Positions 40,208 through 50,653 of a DNA stretch of 64,000 nucleotides are shown here, in pieces. Below the pieces are notes generated by a model. That model was not told where the DNA came from. It ran no database searches and was given only the letters and a program-made list of their open reading frames with translations. The position numbers and the translations under genes are program-made. This DNA comes from Microbacterium esteraromaticum. GTDB taxonomy: Bacteria > Actinomycetota > Actinomycetes > Actinomycetales > Microbacteriaceae. The stretch lies in contig NZ_JAEMWU010000001.1 of the NCBI RefSeq assembly GCF_017303215.1, positions 620,001-684,000 on the forward strand, given 5' to 3'. Numbering within the stretch: the first letter of the stretch is position 1; every line of letters starts with the position of its first letter.

Positions 40208-41164
40208 GTGTCCAGCACCCTCAGTCTCATCGGTCGCAGGCTCCTGCAGCTGCCCGTGATGATCCTGGGCATCACGTTCCTCGTGTTCTTCGTGATGTCC
40301 TTCTCGCCCATCGACCAGGCCAGGGTTGCCCTCGGCGAGACCGCTTCGCCCGAGGCGCTCGAGGCATACCGTGAGGAGAACGGCCTCAACCTGCCGCTGA
40401 TCGCGCGCTACCTCGGCTTCCTCGCCGGGCTGTTCCGCGGCGATCTCGGCACATACTCCGCGCGCAGCCTCCCCGTCATCGACGAGGTGTCCCGTGCCTT
40501 CCCTGTCACCCTCTCGCTGACGTTCTTCGGTCTCATCATCGCCGTGGTGATCGCCTTCGCCATCGGCGTCCTCGCTGCGGTGTACCGCGACCGCTGGCCC
40601 GACCAAGTGATCCGTTTCTTCGGTGTTGCGGCTCTGTCGACGCCGTCCTTCTGGCTGGCCATCCTGCTCATCCAGGTCTTCACCCTCGGACTCGGCGTGC
40701 TGCCGGCATCCGGTCCGCTGCCCGACTTCTGGACCGACCCTTCTGGCTGGCTCGCCCGCATGACCCTCCCCGCGGTCGCCCTCGCCGTGCCGGTGATCGG
40801 CCAGCTGTCGCGCGTCGTGCGCACCTCGATGGTCGAGGAGCTTGACAAGGACTACGTGCGCACCGCCCTCGGCGCGGGCATCCCCCGCGTGGTCGTCGTC
40901 GGTCGCAACGTCCTGCGCAACGCGCTGATCACCCCCGTAACCGTCCTCGGTCTGCGCATCGGCTACCTGCTGGGTGGCGCGGTCGTGATCGAGATCATCT
41001 TCGCCATCCCGGGCATGGGCACGCTCATCCTCAACGGCGTGACCAACAACGAGCCCAACCTCGTGCAGGGCGTGACGCTCGCAGTCGCCCTCGCCTTCGT
41101 CGTGATCAACATCATCGTCGACCTCCTGTACGTGCTCATCAATCCCCGAATCCGGGCGGTGTGA
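40208..41164 (+). CDS. DppB-type ABC permease
   Basis: 318 residues, six membrane helices; N-terminal motif typical of DppB/OppB (RLLQLPVMILGITFLVFFVM) and the EAA loop (EELDKDYVRTALGAGIPRVV). Starts at GTG 40208. Forms the channel with the permease half of the next protein. Confidence 0.9.
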   Translation: MSSTLSLIGRRLLQLPVMILGITFLVFFVMSFSPIDQARVALGETASPEALEAYREENGLNLPLIARYLGFLAGLFRGDLGTYSARSLPVIDEVSRAFPVTLSLTFFGLIIAVVIAFAIGVLAAVYRDRWPDQVIRFFGVAALSTPSFWLAILLIQVFTLGLGVLPASGPLPDFWTDPSGWLARMTLPAVALAVPVIGQLSRVVRTSMVEELDKDYVRTALGAGIPRVVVVGRNVLRNALITPVTVLGLRIGYLLGGAVVIEIIFAIPGMGTLILNGVTNNEPNLVQGVTLAVALAFVVINIIVDLLYVLINPRIRAV

Positions 41165-41167
41165 CCC

Positions 41168-43212
<2,045 letters not shown>

Positions 43213-43216
<4 letters not shown>

Positions 43217-44016
43217 GCGAACCCGTCATCGAGCTGAAGGACGTGCACGTCCGCTACCGCACGCGCACCTCGACGCTGTTCAAGCCGAACTACGTCGACG
43301 CGCTGGCCGGCGTTTCGCTCACCGTCAAGCGCGGTCAGACACTGGGCATCGTCGGCGAGTCCGGTTCGGGCAAGTCGACGTCCGCCAAGGTGCTGATCGG
43401 GCTCGAGAAGCCCACCAGCGGGCAGGTCGTGTTCGCCGGCGAACCGGTGCGCTCGTTCACCCCGGCGGTGCGCAAGCGGCTGGGCCGCATCCTCTCGGTC
43501 GTCTTTCAGGACCCGGCCACGGCGCTGAATGCCCGCATGACCGTGCGTGACGCGCTGCTGGATCCGCTGCAGGTGCACGGCCTGGGAGAGGTGGCCTCGC
43601 GTCAGCGCAAGGTGCGCGATCTGCTCGGGCTGGTCGGCCTGCCGCACTCCGCCCTCGACGCGCTGCCCGGCCAGCTCTCGGGCGGCCAGCGCCAGCGCGT
43701 GGCGATCGCCCGTGCCCTCGTGCTCGACCCGCAGGTGATCATCGCCGACGAGCCGACCTCGGCGCTCGATGTCTCGGTGCGCGCGCAGATCCTCAACCTG
43801 CTCACCGACCTGAAGGACCAGCTCGGTCTGGGCATGGTCTTCATCTCGCACGACATCCAGACCGTGCGCTACCTCTCCGACGAGATCGCCGTGATGAACC
43901 GTGGCCGGATCGTCGAGTTCGGCGATGCGGCGAGCATCTTCGACAACCCCTCCGATGACTACACCCGCACACTGCTCGGCGCCGCGCCCTCGCTGCTCGA
44001 GCCGGCATCTCACTGA
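43213..44016 (+). CDS. DppF-type ABC ATP-binding protein
   Basis: 267 residues. Walker A IVGESGSGKSTSAKVLIG, Q-loop VVFQDPATALNARM, signature LSGGQRQRVAIARALV, Walker B IIADEPTSALDV, His switch ISHDIQTVRY. ATGA overlap with the fusion gene. It pairs with the ATPase half of that protein. Confidence 0.92.
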
Positions 44017-44034
44017 CTAACGAACCGGAACCTC

Positions 44035-44976
44035 ATGTCCACTGCATCCCCCGCCTTCACCGGCATCGTCCCCCCTGTCGCCACGCCGCTTCTGCCCGAC
44101 CACACCGTCGACCACGAGTCGCTCACCCGACTCGTCGAGTACCTCGTCGACGCCGGCGTCGCCGGCTTGTTCGCGCTGGGCTCGACCGGCGAGACGGCGT
44201 ACTTCACCGACGGCCAGCGCGTGGAGATCCTGAAGACCATCGCCGCGGCCAACGCCGGCCGCGTGCCGATCATCGCCGGTGCCATCGAGCTCACCGCGCC
44301 GCGGATCATCGAGACCGCTCGCCGGCTCGTGGAGGCCGGGGCTGACGCGATCGTCACCACCGCGCCGCTGTACACGCTGAACTCCCAGGCCGAGATCGCC
44401 GACCACTTCCGCACCATCGCCGCCGCGATCGACGCGCCGCTGTGGGCGTACGACGTGCCTGTGCGCGTGCACAAGAAGCTCGGCCTCGAGCTGCTGATCC
44501 AACTCGGCACCGAGGGCGTCATCGCGGGCGTCAAGGACTCGTCCGGAGACGACGTCGGCTTCCGCCGTCTGATCGCCGCCAACGAGGCGGCGGGCCGCCC
44601 GCTGCAGCTGCTGACCGGCCACGAGATGGTCGTGGACGCCATGCTGCTGGCCGGCGCCGACGGCGTGGTGCCCGGTGCGGCGAACGTCGAGGCCGAGGGC
44701 TACGTGCGCCTGTTCGATGCCGCCCGCCGCGGTGACTGGGACACGGCTCGCAGCGAGCAGGAGCGCATCAACCGCATGTTCGACATCGTCTTCCAGCCGA
44801 CCGGGCTCTCGGGCGACGCGACCGGAGTCGGCGCGTTCAAGGCCGCGATGAAGGCACGCGGACTGATCGAGCACGCGACCATGGCGCACACGGTGACCCC
44901 GCTCGACGGCACGGCCGTCGACAAGGTCGGCGGCGTGCTCGCCGGCGTCGGACTGCTCCCCGCCGCGGCACGCTGA
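44035..44976 (+). CDS. nanA: N-acetylneuraminate lyase / DapA-family aldolase
   Basis: 313 residues. GSTGETAYFTDGQRVEIL, the Tyr region LWAYDVPVRVHKKLG and Schiff-base Lys in VIAGVKDSSGDDVGF. Class I aldolase of the DHDPS/NAL family. Position between a sialic-acid-type importer and nanK/nanE makes cleavage of Neu5Ac to pyruvate and N-acetylmannosamine the likely reaction. TGATG coupling to the kinase gene. Confidence 0.85.
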   Translation: MSTASPAFTGIVPPVATPLLPDHTVDHESLTRLVEYLVDAGVAGLFALGSTGETAYFTDGQRVEILKTIAAANAGRVPIIAGAIELTAPRIIETARRLVEAGADAIVTTAPLYTLNSQAEIADHFRTIAAAIDAPLWAYDVPVRVHKKLGLELLIQLGTEGVIAGVKDSSGDDVGFRRLIAANEAAGRPLQLLTGHEMVVDAMLLAGADGVVPGAANVEAEGYVRLFDAARRGDWDTARSEQERINRMFDIVFQPTGLSGDATGVGAFKAAMKARGLIEHATMAHTVTPLDGTAVDKVGGVLAGVGLLPAAAR

Positions 44977-45926
44977 TGGCAGAGGTCGTCCTGGCCGTCG
45001 ACGTGGGCGGCACCAAGACCGCAGCCGCGCTCGCCGGCCGGGACGACATCCCGCTCGCGACGCGCGTCGCGCCGAGTCGCGCCGCAGACGGACCGGACGC
45101 GGTGATCGCCACGATCACGGACCTCGCCACGTCACTGCTCGACGCGGCGGACGCCGAGACCGGCGAGCGCACGGTGCTCAGCGGGGTCGGCATCGGCACC
45201 GCCGGTGTCGTGGATGCCCGCGCCGGCACGATCGTGTCGTCGACCGATACCTTCGCCGACTGGCCGGGCACCGATGTCTCGGCCCGGGTGCATGCCAGGC
45301 TCGCCGACCGCCTGATCGAGGGTGCCGTCGTCGCCGTGCAGAACGACGTGGACGCGCACGCCGCTGGCGAGTACCGACACGGCGCAGCCGCGGGCGCCTC
45401 GAGTGCGCTGATCGTCGCGGTCGGCACGGGAATCGGCGCCGGAGTGATCGTCGACGGTCGCCCACTGCGCGGGGCTCACCACGTGGGCGGCGAGCTCGCC
45501 CACCTGCCGATCCGAGGCGCTGATCACCTGCGCTGCCCATGCGGACGCATCGGCCACCTCGAGGCCATCGGCGCCGGCATCGGACTGCACTGGCACTACC
45601 TGTCGCTCGGCGGCGATCCCGCGGTGTCCGACTCCCGCGCCGTCGCCGCGGCGGCGACCGCGGGCGACGAGCGCGCCCGGCAGGCCATCGCCGATTCGGC
45701 GGCAGCGGTCGGCCGTGCCCTCGCGGGTGCCGCATCGCTGCTCGACCCCGAGCGGATCGTCGTGACGGGCGGCGTCCCGCGAATCGGCGAGGCGTGGTGG
45801 GATCCCATGCTCGCCGCCTATCGCGCCGAGGCCATCGACGCACTGCAGACCACACCCATCCTGCCGGGAGCCCTCGGCGACGACGCACCGCTGCGCGGAG
45901 CCGCGGCATCCGCATGGAGGAACTGA
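44976..45926 (+). CDS. nanK: N-acetylmannosamine kinase (ROK family)
   Basis: 316 residues. Phosphate-1 loop LAVDVGGTKTAAALAG, catalytic Asp in VAVQNDVDAHAAGEYRHG, adenosine loop VVTGGVPRIGE. The zinc site is partly altered: HLRCPCGRIGHLEAIGAG has His where the third Cys is usual. Phosphorylates ManNAc to ManNAc-6-P. Coupled on both sides. Confidence 0.87.
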   Translation: MAEVVLAVDVGGTKTAAALAGRDDIPLATRVAPSRAADGPDAVIATITDLATSLLDAADAETGERTVLSGVGIGTAGVVDARAGTIVSSTDTFADWPGTDVSARVHARLADRLIEGAVVAVQNDVDAHAAGEYRHGAAAGASSALIVAVGTGIGAGVIVDGRPLRGAHHVGGELAHLPIRGADHLRCPCGRIGHLEAIGAGIGLHWHYLSLGGDPAVSDSRAVAAAATAGDERARQAIADSAAAVGRALAGAASLLDPERIVVTGGVPRIGEAWWDPMLAAYRAEAIDALQTTPILPGALGDDAPLRGAAASAWRN

Positions 45927-46633
45927 TGCGATTCACCGATGTCCCCGAGCGGCTCGCGGGCCGCCTGATCGTCTCGTGCCAGGCCTACCCCGGCGAGGCG
46001 ATGCGCGACCCGCGCACCATGTCGCAGGTCGCGCAGGCCGCGATCGTCGGCGGAGCCGCGGGCATTCGAGTGCAGGGGATCGCCGACATCCGCGCCGTCG
46101 CCGATCTCGACGTGCCCGTCGTCGGCCTCTGGAAGGACGGTGACGACGATGTCTTCATCACGCCGACCCTCGATCACGCGCGTGCGGTGATGGACGCCGG
46201 TGCCGACATCGTCGCCATCGACGGCACCCGCCGTGCCCGCCCCGACGGGCTGACGCTGGCCGAGACCATCCACGGCATCCGCGCGCACGGCGACGTGCTG
46301 GTCATGGCCGACTGCGGTTCGCTCGCCGATGCGGTCGCCGCCGAAGCGGCCGGTGCCGACTTCCTCGGCACCACACTGTCGGGGTACACCGGCGAGCGGC
46401 CGAAGACCGACGGCCCCGATCTCGAGCTCATCTCGCTGATCTCCGACGCCTGTGAGCGTGCGGTCATAGCCGAGGGGCGCCTGCACACGCCCGCCCAGGC
46501 CGCAGCGGCCATCGGCGCGGGCGCCTTCGCCGTCTGCGTGGGCACGGCGATCACCCATCCCTCGACGATCACCTCCTGGTTCGCCGACGCGGTCGCCGAC
46601 GCGGGCGGCGGCGCGACCCGGACCGCGGGCTGA
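45926..46633 (+). CDS. nanE: N-acetylmannosamine-6-phosphate 2-epimerase
   Basis: 235 residues, a short TIM barrel. Signature pieces IRVQGIADIRAVADLDVPVV, DIVAIDGTRRARPDG, ADFLGTTLSGYTGE and VIAEGRLHTPAQAAAAIGAG. Converts ManNAc-6-P to GlcNAc-6-P. ATG 45926 overlaps the nanK stop and has GGAGG upstream. The next enzymes, NagA and NagB, are not in the window. Confidence 0.93.
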   Translation: MRFTDVPERLAGRLIVSCQAYPGEAMRDPRTMSQVAQAAIVGGAAGIRVQGIADIRAVADLDVPVVGLWKDGDDDVFITPTLDHARAVMDAGADIVAIDGTRRARPDGLTLAETIHGIRAHGDVLVMADCGSLADAVAAEAAGADFLGTTLSGYTGERPKTDGPDLELISLISDACERAVIAEGRLHTPAQAAAAIGAGAFAVCVGTAITHPSTITSWFADAVADAGGGATRTAG

Positions 46634-47553
46634 TGCCCCGCCCCGTCGTTGTCAGCGCGTATCCGCTGTCGCCGGCGTTCGCGAACTGGGACCCGGCGGT
46701 CGAGGCCGACGTGCTGCACGGGCTTGCCGGGTTGCCGGGCGTCACGGCGCTCGAGGTGCCGTGGATCGATGGCATCCACCCCCACGACTCCGCCTGGTTC
46801 CTCGCGAACGCGCCCGACGTCGCGCTCGCCGTCACGCCGCTGCCGTTCGTCATGCGCCGCCTTGCGACGCCCGGCTACGGCATCGCCTCGCCCGATGGCG
46901 ACGGCCGCCGGGCGGCGATCGCCGACCTGCGCCGTGTGGCCGCGGACGTCGCCCAGATCACCGAGCGCAGCGCCGCTCACGTCGCCGTCGTCGAGCTGCA
47001 CACCGCCCCGCGCGGTGAGGCGGATGCTGACGCGCTCGCGCGTTCGCTGGCAGAGCTGGGCGAGTTCGACTGGTCTGGCGCCCGCCTGATGATCGAACAC
47101 TGCGATGCGCACGTGCCGGGACAGACCCCCGAGAAGGGCTTCCTGTCGCTGCCCGATGAGATCTCGGCGATCCGGGCATCCGGTGCCGACGTCGGACTCT
47201 GGATGAACTGGGGACGCTCGGCGATCGAGCTGCGCGACCCCGACGCCGTCGCGGCGCAGATCGCTGCGGCCGCCGACAGCGGGCTGCTCGACGCGCTCGT
47301 GCTCTCGGGGGCCTCCGACCGTGAGAGCCCGTATGGCGGGCCGTGGATCGATGCACACCACCCCTTCGCCTCCCTCGACCCCGAGGCCGAGTCGCTGCTC
47401 ACCGACGACCGCGTGCACGCCGCCGTGCGCGCGCCCGACGACGCGGCGTGGCTGGGACTCAAGGTGAGCCGCCATCCCGGTGTCACCACCGCAGCCGAGG
47501 TGCTGCGCGTCGCCGAGCGCCACCTGCAGGTGCTCGCCGCCGCAGCACCCTGA
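46633..47553 (+). CDS. DUF4862 protein of the sialic-acid operon
   Basis: 306 residues, probably a TIM barrel of the xylose-isomerase-like kind (LEVPWIDGIHPHDSAWFL, VAVVELHTAPRGEAD, MIEHCDAHVPGQTPEKG, LVLSGASDRESPYGGPW). The acidic and His residues on strand ends (ELH, EHCDAH) could bind metal. Overlaps the nanE stop by one base. Function unknown; its constant place suggests a sugar isomerase or anomer-converting step of sialic-acid use. Confidence 0.8.
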   Translation: MPRPVVVSAYPLSPAFANWDPAVEADVLHGLAGLPGVTALEVPWIDGIHPHDSAWFLANAPDVALAVTPLPFVMRRLATPGYGIASPDGDGRRAAIADLRRVAADVAQITERSAAHVAVVELHTAPRGEADADALARSLAELGEFDWSGARLMIEHCDAHVPGQTPEKGFLSLPDEISAIRASGADVGLWMNWGRSAIELRDPDAVAAQIAAAADSGLLDALVLSGASDRESPYGGPWIDAHHPFASLDPEAESLLTDDRVHAAVRAPDDAAWLGLKVSRHPGVTTAAEVLRVAERHLQVLAAAAP

Positions 47554-47589
47554 CCGACCCCCTCCCCGCACGAACAGAAAGGCCTGTCC

Positions 47590-50535
47590 ATGCACTGTCG
47601 TACCGAGTCCTCCCACCGCCACCGGCGGCGCAGGTTGCTCTCCACCGCCCTCGTCGGGGCACTGGCACTCGCGCTCAGCATCCCGGCGCAAGCCGCCTTC
47701 GCCGCTCCCGGTTACCTCACCGATCCCACGCTGCCGCCGGGCAGCTACCAGGAACAGAACCTCGGCGCCGATCGCACGGCCGACGACTTCTTCTACCGCA
47801 TCCCCGCACTCGCTCACCTCGGCGACGGCGTGATCCTCTCCTCGTGGGACGCGCGCCCGGGCAGTGCGGCCGACGCGCCGAACCCGAACTCGATCATCCA
47901 GCGCCGCTCCACCGACAACGGCAAGACGTGGAGCGATCTGCAGATCATCGCGGCCGGTGACGCCGCCGCGCCCAAGTACGGCTACTCCGACCCCAGCTAC
48001 GTCGTCGACCACGAGACCGGCCGGGTGTTCAACTTCTTCGTCTACTCGAAGGAAGTCAGCTTCCAGGGCAGCCGCTACGGCAACGACGACGCCGACCGCA
48101 ACATCATCAGCGCCGCCGTCATCCACTCCGACGACCAGGGCGTCACCTGGAGCGATCCCGAGCTGATCACCGACGTCGTCAAGCCCGCCAACGGCGCGGT
48201 CGTGAACGGGACCTACCAGCCGGTCACAGGTGACGTGCGCGGCGTGTTCGCGACGTCGGGCGAGGGCATCCAGCTGCGCTACGGCGCGCACGCCGGGCGT
48301 CTCATCCAGCAGTACGCCGCGCACGTGCGTCAGGCCGACGGCAGCGAGGCCATCCAGGCGTACTCGGTGTACTCCGACGACCACGGCGCGACCTGGCAGC
48401 GCGGCGCATTCGTCGGCACGGGCATGGACGAGAACAAGACCGTCGAGCTCTCGGACGGCCGCGTCATGCTCAACTCGCGCGACAGCTCGAACGGCCGTCA
48501 GCGCAAGGTGGCGATCTCGACCGACGGCGGCGCGACCTACGGCGCGGTGACGCGCGACGCTGAGCTACCCGACCCGACCAACAACGCCTCGATCACCCGA
48601 CTGCACCCCGATGCCCCGCAGGGCAGCGCGGATGCTCGCAAGCTGATCTTCACGAACTCCAACAACGGCGTTAACGGCAGTCGAGTGAACGGCTCCGTTC
48701 GCCTGTCGTGCGATGACGGCGAGACGTGGCCTGGCCTGCGCACGTTGAAGACCGGCTTCTTCGCCTACTCGTCAGCGACCGCGATCGATGACGGACGCGT
48801 CGGCGTGCTGTGGGAGGGCAACTACACCGACCAGATCCGGTTCTCGTCATTCGATCAGGCGTGGCTCAACGCGGTCTGCGCGCCGATCTCGGTGCCCGAG
48901 ACGGGGCTGCAGCCGGGCGTCGCCGAGACAGTGCCCGTGACGGTCACGAACCAGGAGGACACGGCGCTCACCGGCACCGTGTCGTTCCACACGCCGGCCG
49001 GCTGGACAGCATCCGACGCCGCGGTCACCGCCCTCGCACCCGGTGCCAGCGTCACGGTCGACGTGTCGGTCACCGCGCCCGCCGGCGCGGAGGGCGCGCA
49101 GCGCCTACAGGCGGCATTCACCGCCGCCGACGGCCGGATCAGCCAGGCCACGGCGACCCTGCAGCTGCCGCTGAGCGCGAAGCTCGGCGCGACGCTCAGC
49201 GTGACGAGCACCTCGCCGGCCCGCGACGTGGTCGCCGACCCGTACACGGTGGGCGAGCAACTCGCGTTCACCGTGCGCGTCGCCGGCACCTCGAACGTGG
49301 TCAGCACGCTCACCCCGGCCGACGCCACGTTCTCGACCGGTTTCGCGCCGACTGCCTGCCGCTGGCAGAACTTGGCGGTGGGCGGCGCATACAACTGCAC
49401 CACTCCGCGCCGCACGCTGACGCAGCAGGACATCGACCGCGGCTGGTTCGCACCCGAGTTCTCGTTCACCATCACCGGTGGTGGGCTCGCGCCCGTGACG
49501 GTGAGTCACACCGGTGCGGCGGTGCTGTTGCGCGACGGACTGCTCGCCGCCGACATCGCCGGCACGCGCGCCGACGCCGGCCGCGACCTGGCCGCTGACC
49601 CGTACGCCGCCGGCGAGCAGGTGCCGTACTCGTTCCGGGTCGACAACGCGACCCCGGGCACGGTCACCGTGGCACCCGTCGCCGGACCCTTCGCGCCGTT
49701 CGTCGCGCCGGGCGCCGGCAACTGCCGCTACCAGAACCTGCCGAAGGACGGCGGGTACACCTGCGCCACCCCGCGCCACACCGTGACGCAGGACGACGTG
49801 GACCGCGGCTACTTCATCGCCGACACCACCTGGCGGATTGAGGCCGCCGGTCAGACGGCGAAGGACATCGAGGTCACCGGGGGTGAGGTCGACGTGATCG
49901 ACCGCGCCCCGGCGCTCGCCGCCTCGATCAGCGGCGAGTGGACGGATGCCAACGGCACCGGCGTCGCGGACGCCGGAGACACCGTCACCTGGACGCGCTC
50001 GGTGCGCAACACCGGCAACGTCGTGCTCGATGAGGTCGTGGCAGACGGCGCCGAGCTGGGTGCCCTCGCGAAGGGCGAGAGCGGGCAGCTCGATGCGCAG
50101 GTCGTGACGCTGACCGTCGACGACATCGCCGCCGCGAAGGTATTGGTCGAGGGGTTCGCGGTGGCCGCGTCGAACGGCCGTCTCGACGTCACCGCTCAGG
50201 CCGACGCGAGTGAGCTCATCCTGCCGATCGCACCGCTCTGGTCGGCCGGAACCGTGTACCTCAAGGGCGATCAGGTCACCTACCAGGGCAGGCTCTGGCA
50301 GGCGGGCTGGTGGACGCGCGGCGAGAAGCCGGGCTCTGCGGCCAAGGGGGCCTGGCAGGAGATCGCGGTGAACACCGACGGCGAGGTGCTGTGGACGGCG
50401 ACGCGGGTGTTCCTCGTCGGCGACGTGGTCGTGCACGACGAGCAGCGCTACGAGGCGCGCTGGTGGACCCGCGGCGACGAGCCGGTCGCGACGCCCCAGA
50501 GCAAGCGTCCCGGCGCCTGGAAGCCGCTCGGCTGA
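47590..50535 (+). CDS. Secreted multidomain sialidase
   Basis: 981 residues. Signal peptide 1-37 (ALALALSIPAQAAFA). GH33 catalytic domain about 45-430: arginine-triad YRIP at 69-72, five Asp boxes (STDNGKTWSD, SDDQGVTWSD, SDDHGATWQR, STDGGATYGA, CDDGETWPG), and the YSSATAIDDGRVGVLWEGN region. Then a NEW3-like domain (about 435-515), two tandem repeats of about 115 residues, a DUF11-like domain, and two CBM5/12-like modules at the end (WSAGTVYLKGDQVTYQGRLW and WTATRVFLVGDVVVHDEQRY). No sortase signal. Releases sialic acid for the importer. Confidence 0.93.
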   Translation: MHCRTESSHRHRRRRLLSTALVGALALALSIPAQAAFAAPGYLTDPTLPPGSYQEQNLGADRTADDFFYRIPALAHLGDGVILSSWDARPGSAADAPNPNSIIQRRSTDNGKTWSDLQIIAAGDAAAPKYGYSDPSYVVDHETGRVFNFFVYSKEVSFQGSRYGNDDADRNIISAAVIHSDDQGVTWSDPELITDVVKPANGAVVNGTYQPVTGDVRGVFATSGEGIQLRYGAHAGRLIQQYAAHVRQADGSEAIQAYSVYSDDHGATWQRGAFVGTGMDENKTVELSDGRVMLNSRDSSNGRQRKVAISTDGGATYGAVTRDAELPDPTNNASITRLHPDAPQGSADARKLIFTNSNNGVNGSRVNGSVRLSCDDGETWPGLRTLKTGFFAYSSATAIDDGRVGVLWEGNYTDQIRFSSFDQAWLNAVCAPISVPETGLQPGVAETVPVTVTNQEDTALTGTVSFHTPAGWTASDAAVTALAPGASVTVDVSVTAPAGAEGAQRLQAAFTAADGRISQATATLQLPLSAKLGATLSVTSTSPARDVVADPYTVGEQLAFTVRVAGTSNVVSTLTPADATFSTGFAPTACRWQNLAVGGAYNCTTPRRTLTQQDIDRGWFAPEFSFTITGGGLAPVTVSHTGAAVLLRDGLLAADIAGTRADAGRDLAADPYAAGEQVPYSFRVDNATPGTVTVAPVAGPFAPFVAPGAGNCRYQNLPKDGGYTCATPRHTVTQDDVDRGYFIADTTWRIEAAGQTAKDIEVTGGEVDVIDRAPALAASISGEWTDANGTGVADAGDTVTWTRSVRNTGNVVLDEVVADGAELGALAKGESGQLDAQVVTLTVDDIAAAKVLVEGFAVAASNGRLDVTAQADASELILPIAPLWSAGTVYLKGDQVTYQGRLWQAGWWTRGEKPGSAAKGAWQEIAVNTDGEVLWTATRVFLVGDVVVHDEQRYEARWWTRGDEPVATPQSKRPGAWKPLG

Positions 50536-50583
50536 TCGGCTGATCGGCTGAGGCGCGTCGCGGATGGCGCGCGGATGCACACG

Positions 50584-50634
50584 ATTCCCCGTTCTGCACA
50601 TGATTCCACCGAATCCGTGTGCAGAACGGGGAAA
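50584..50634. terminator. Bidirectional hairpin terminator
   Basis: A 17-bp stem (50584-50600 with 50618-50634), AT at the base on both sides, between the convergent sialidase and helicase genes. Confidence 0.75.
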
Positions 50635-50653
50635 TCTGTGCCAGGGTGGCGGG

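Noticed and set aside
46174..48384. 736-codon minus-strand frame
   Set aside because: Opposite nanE, DUF4862 and the sialidase; no domain and shadow-type composition.
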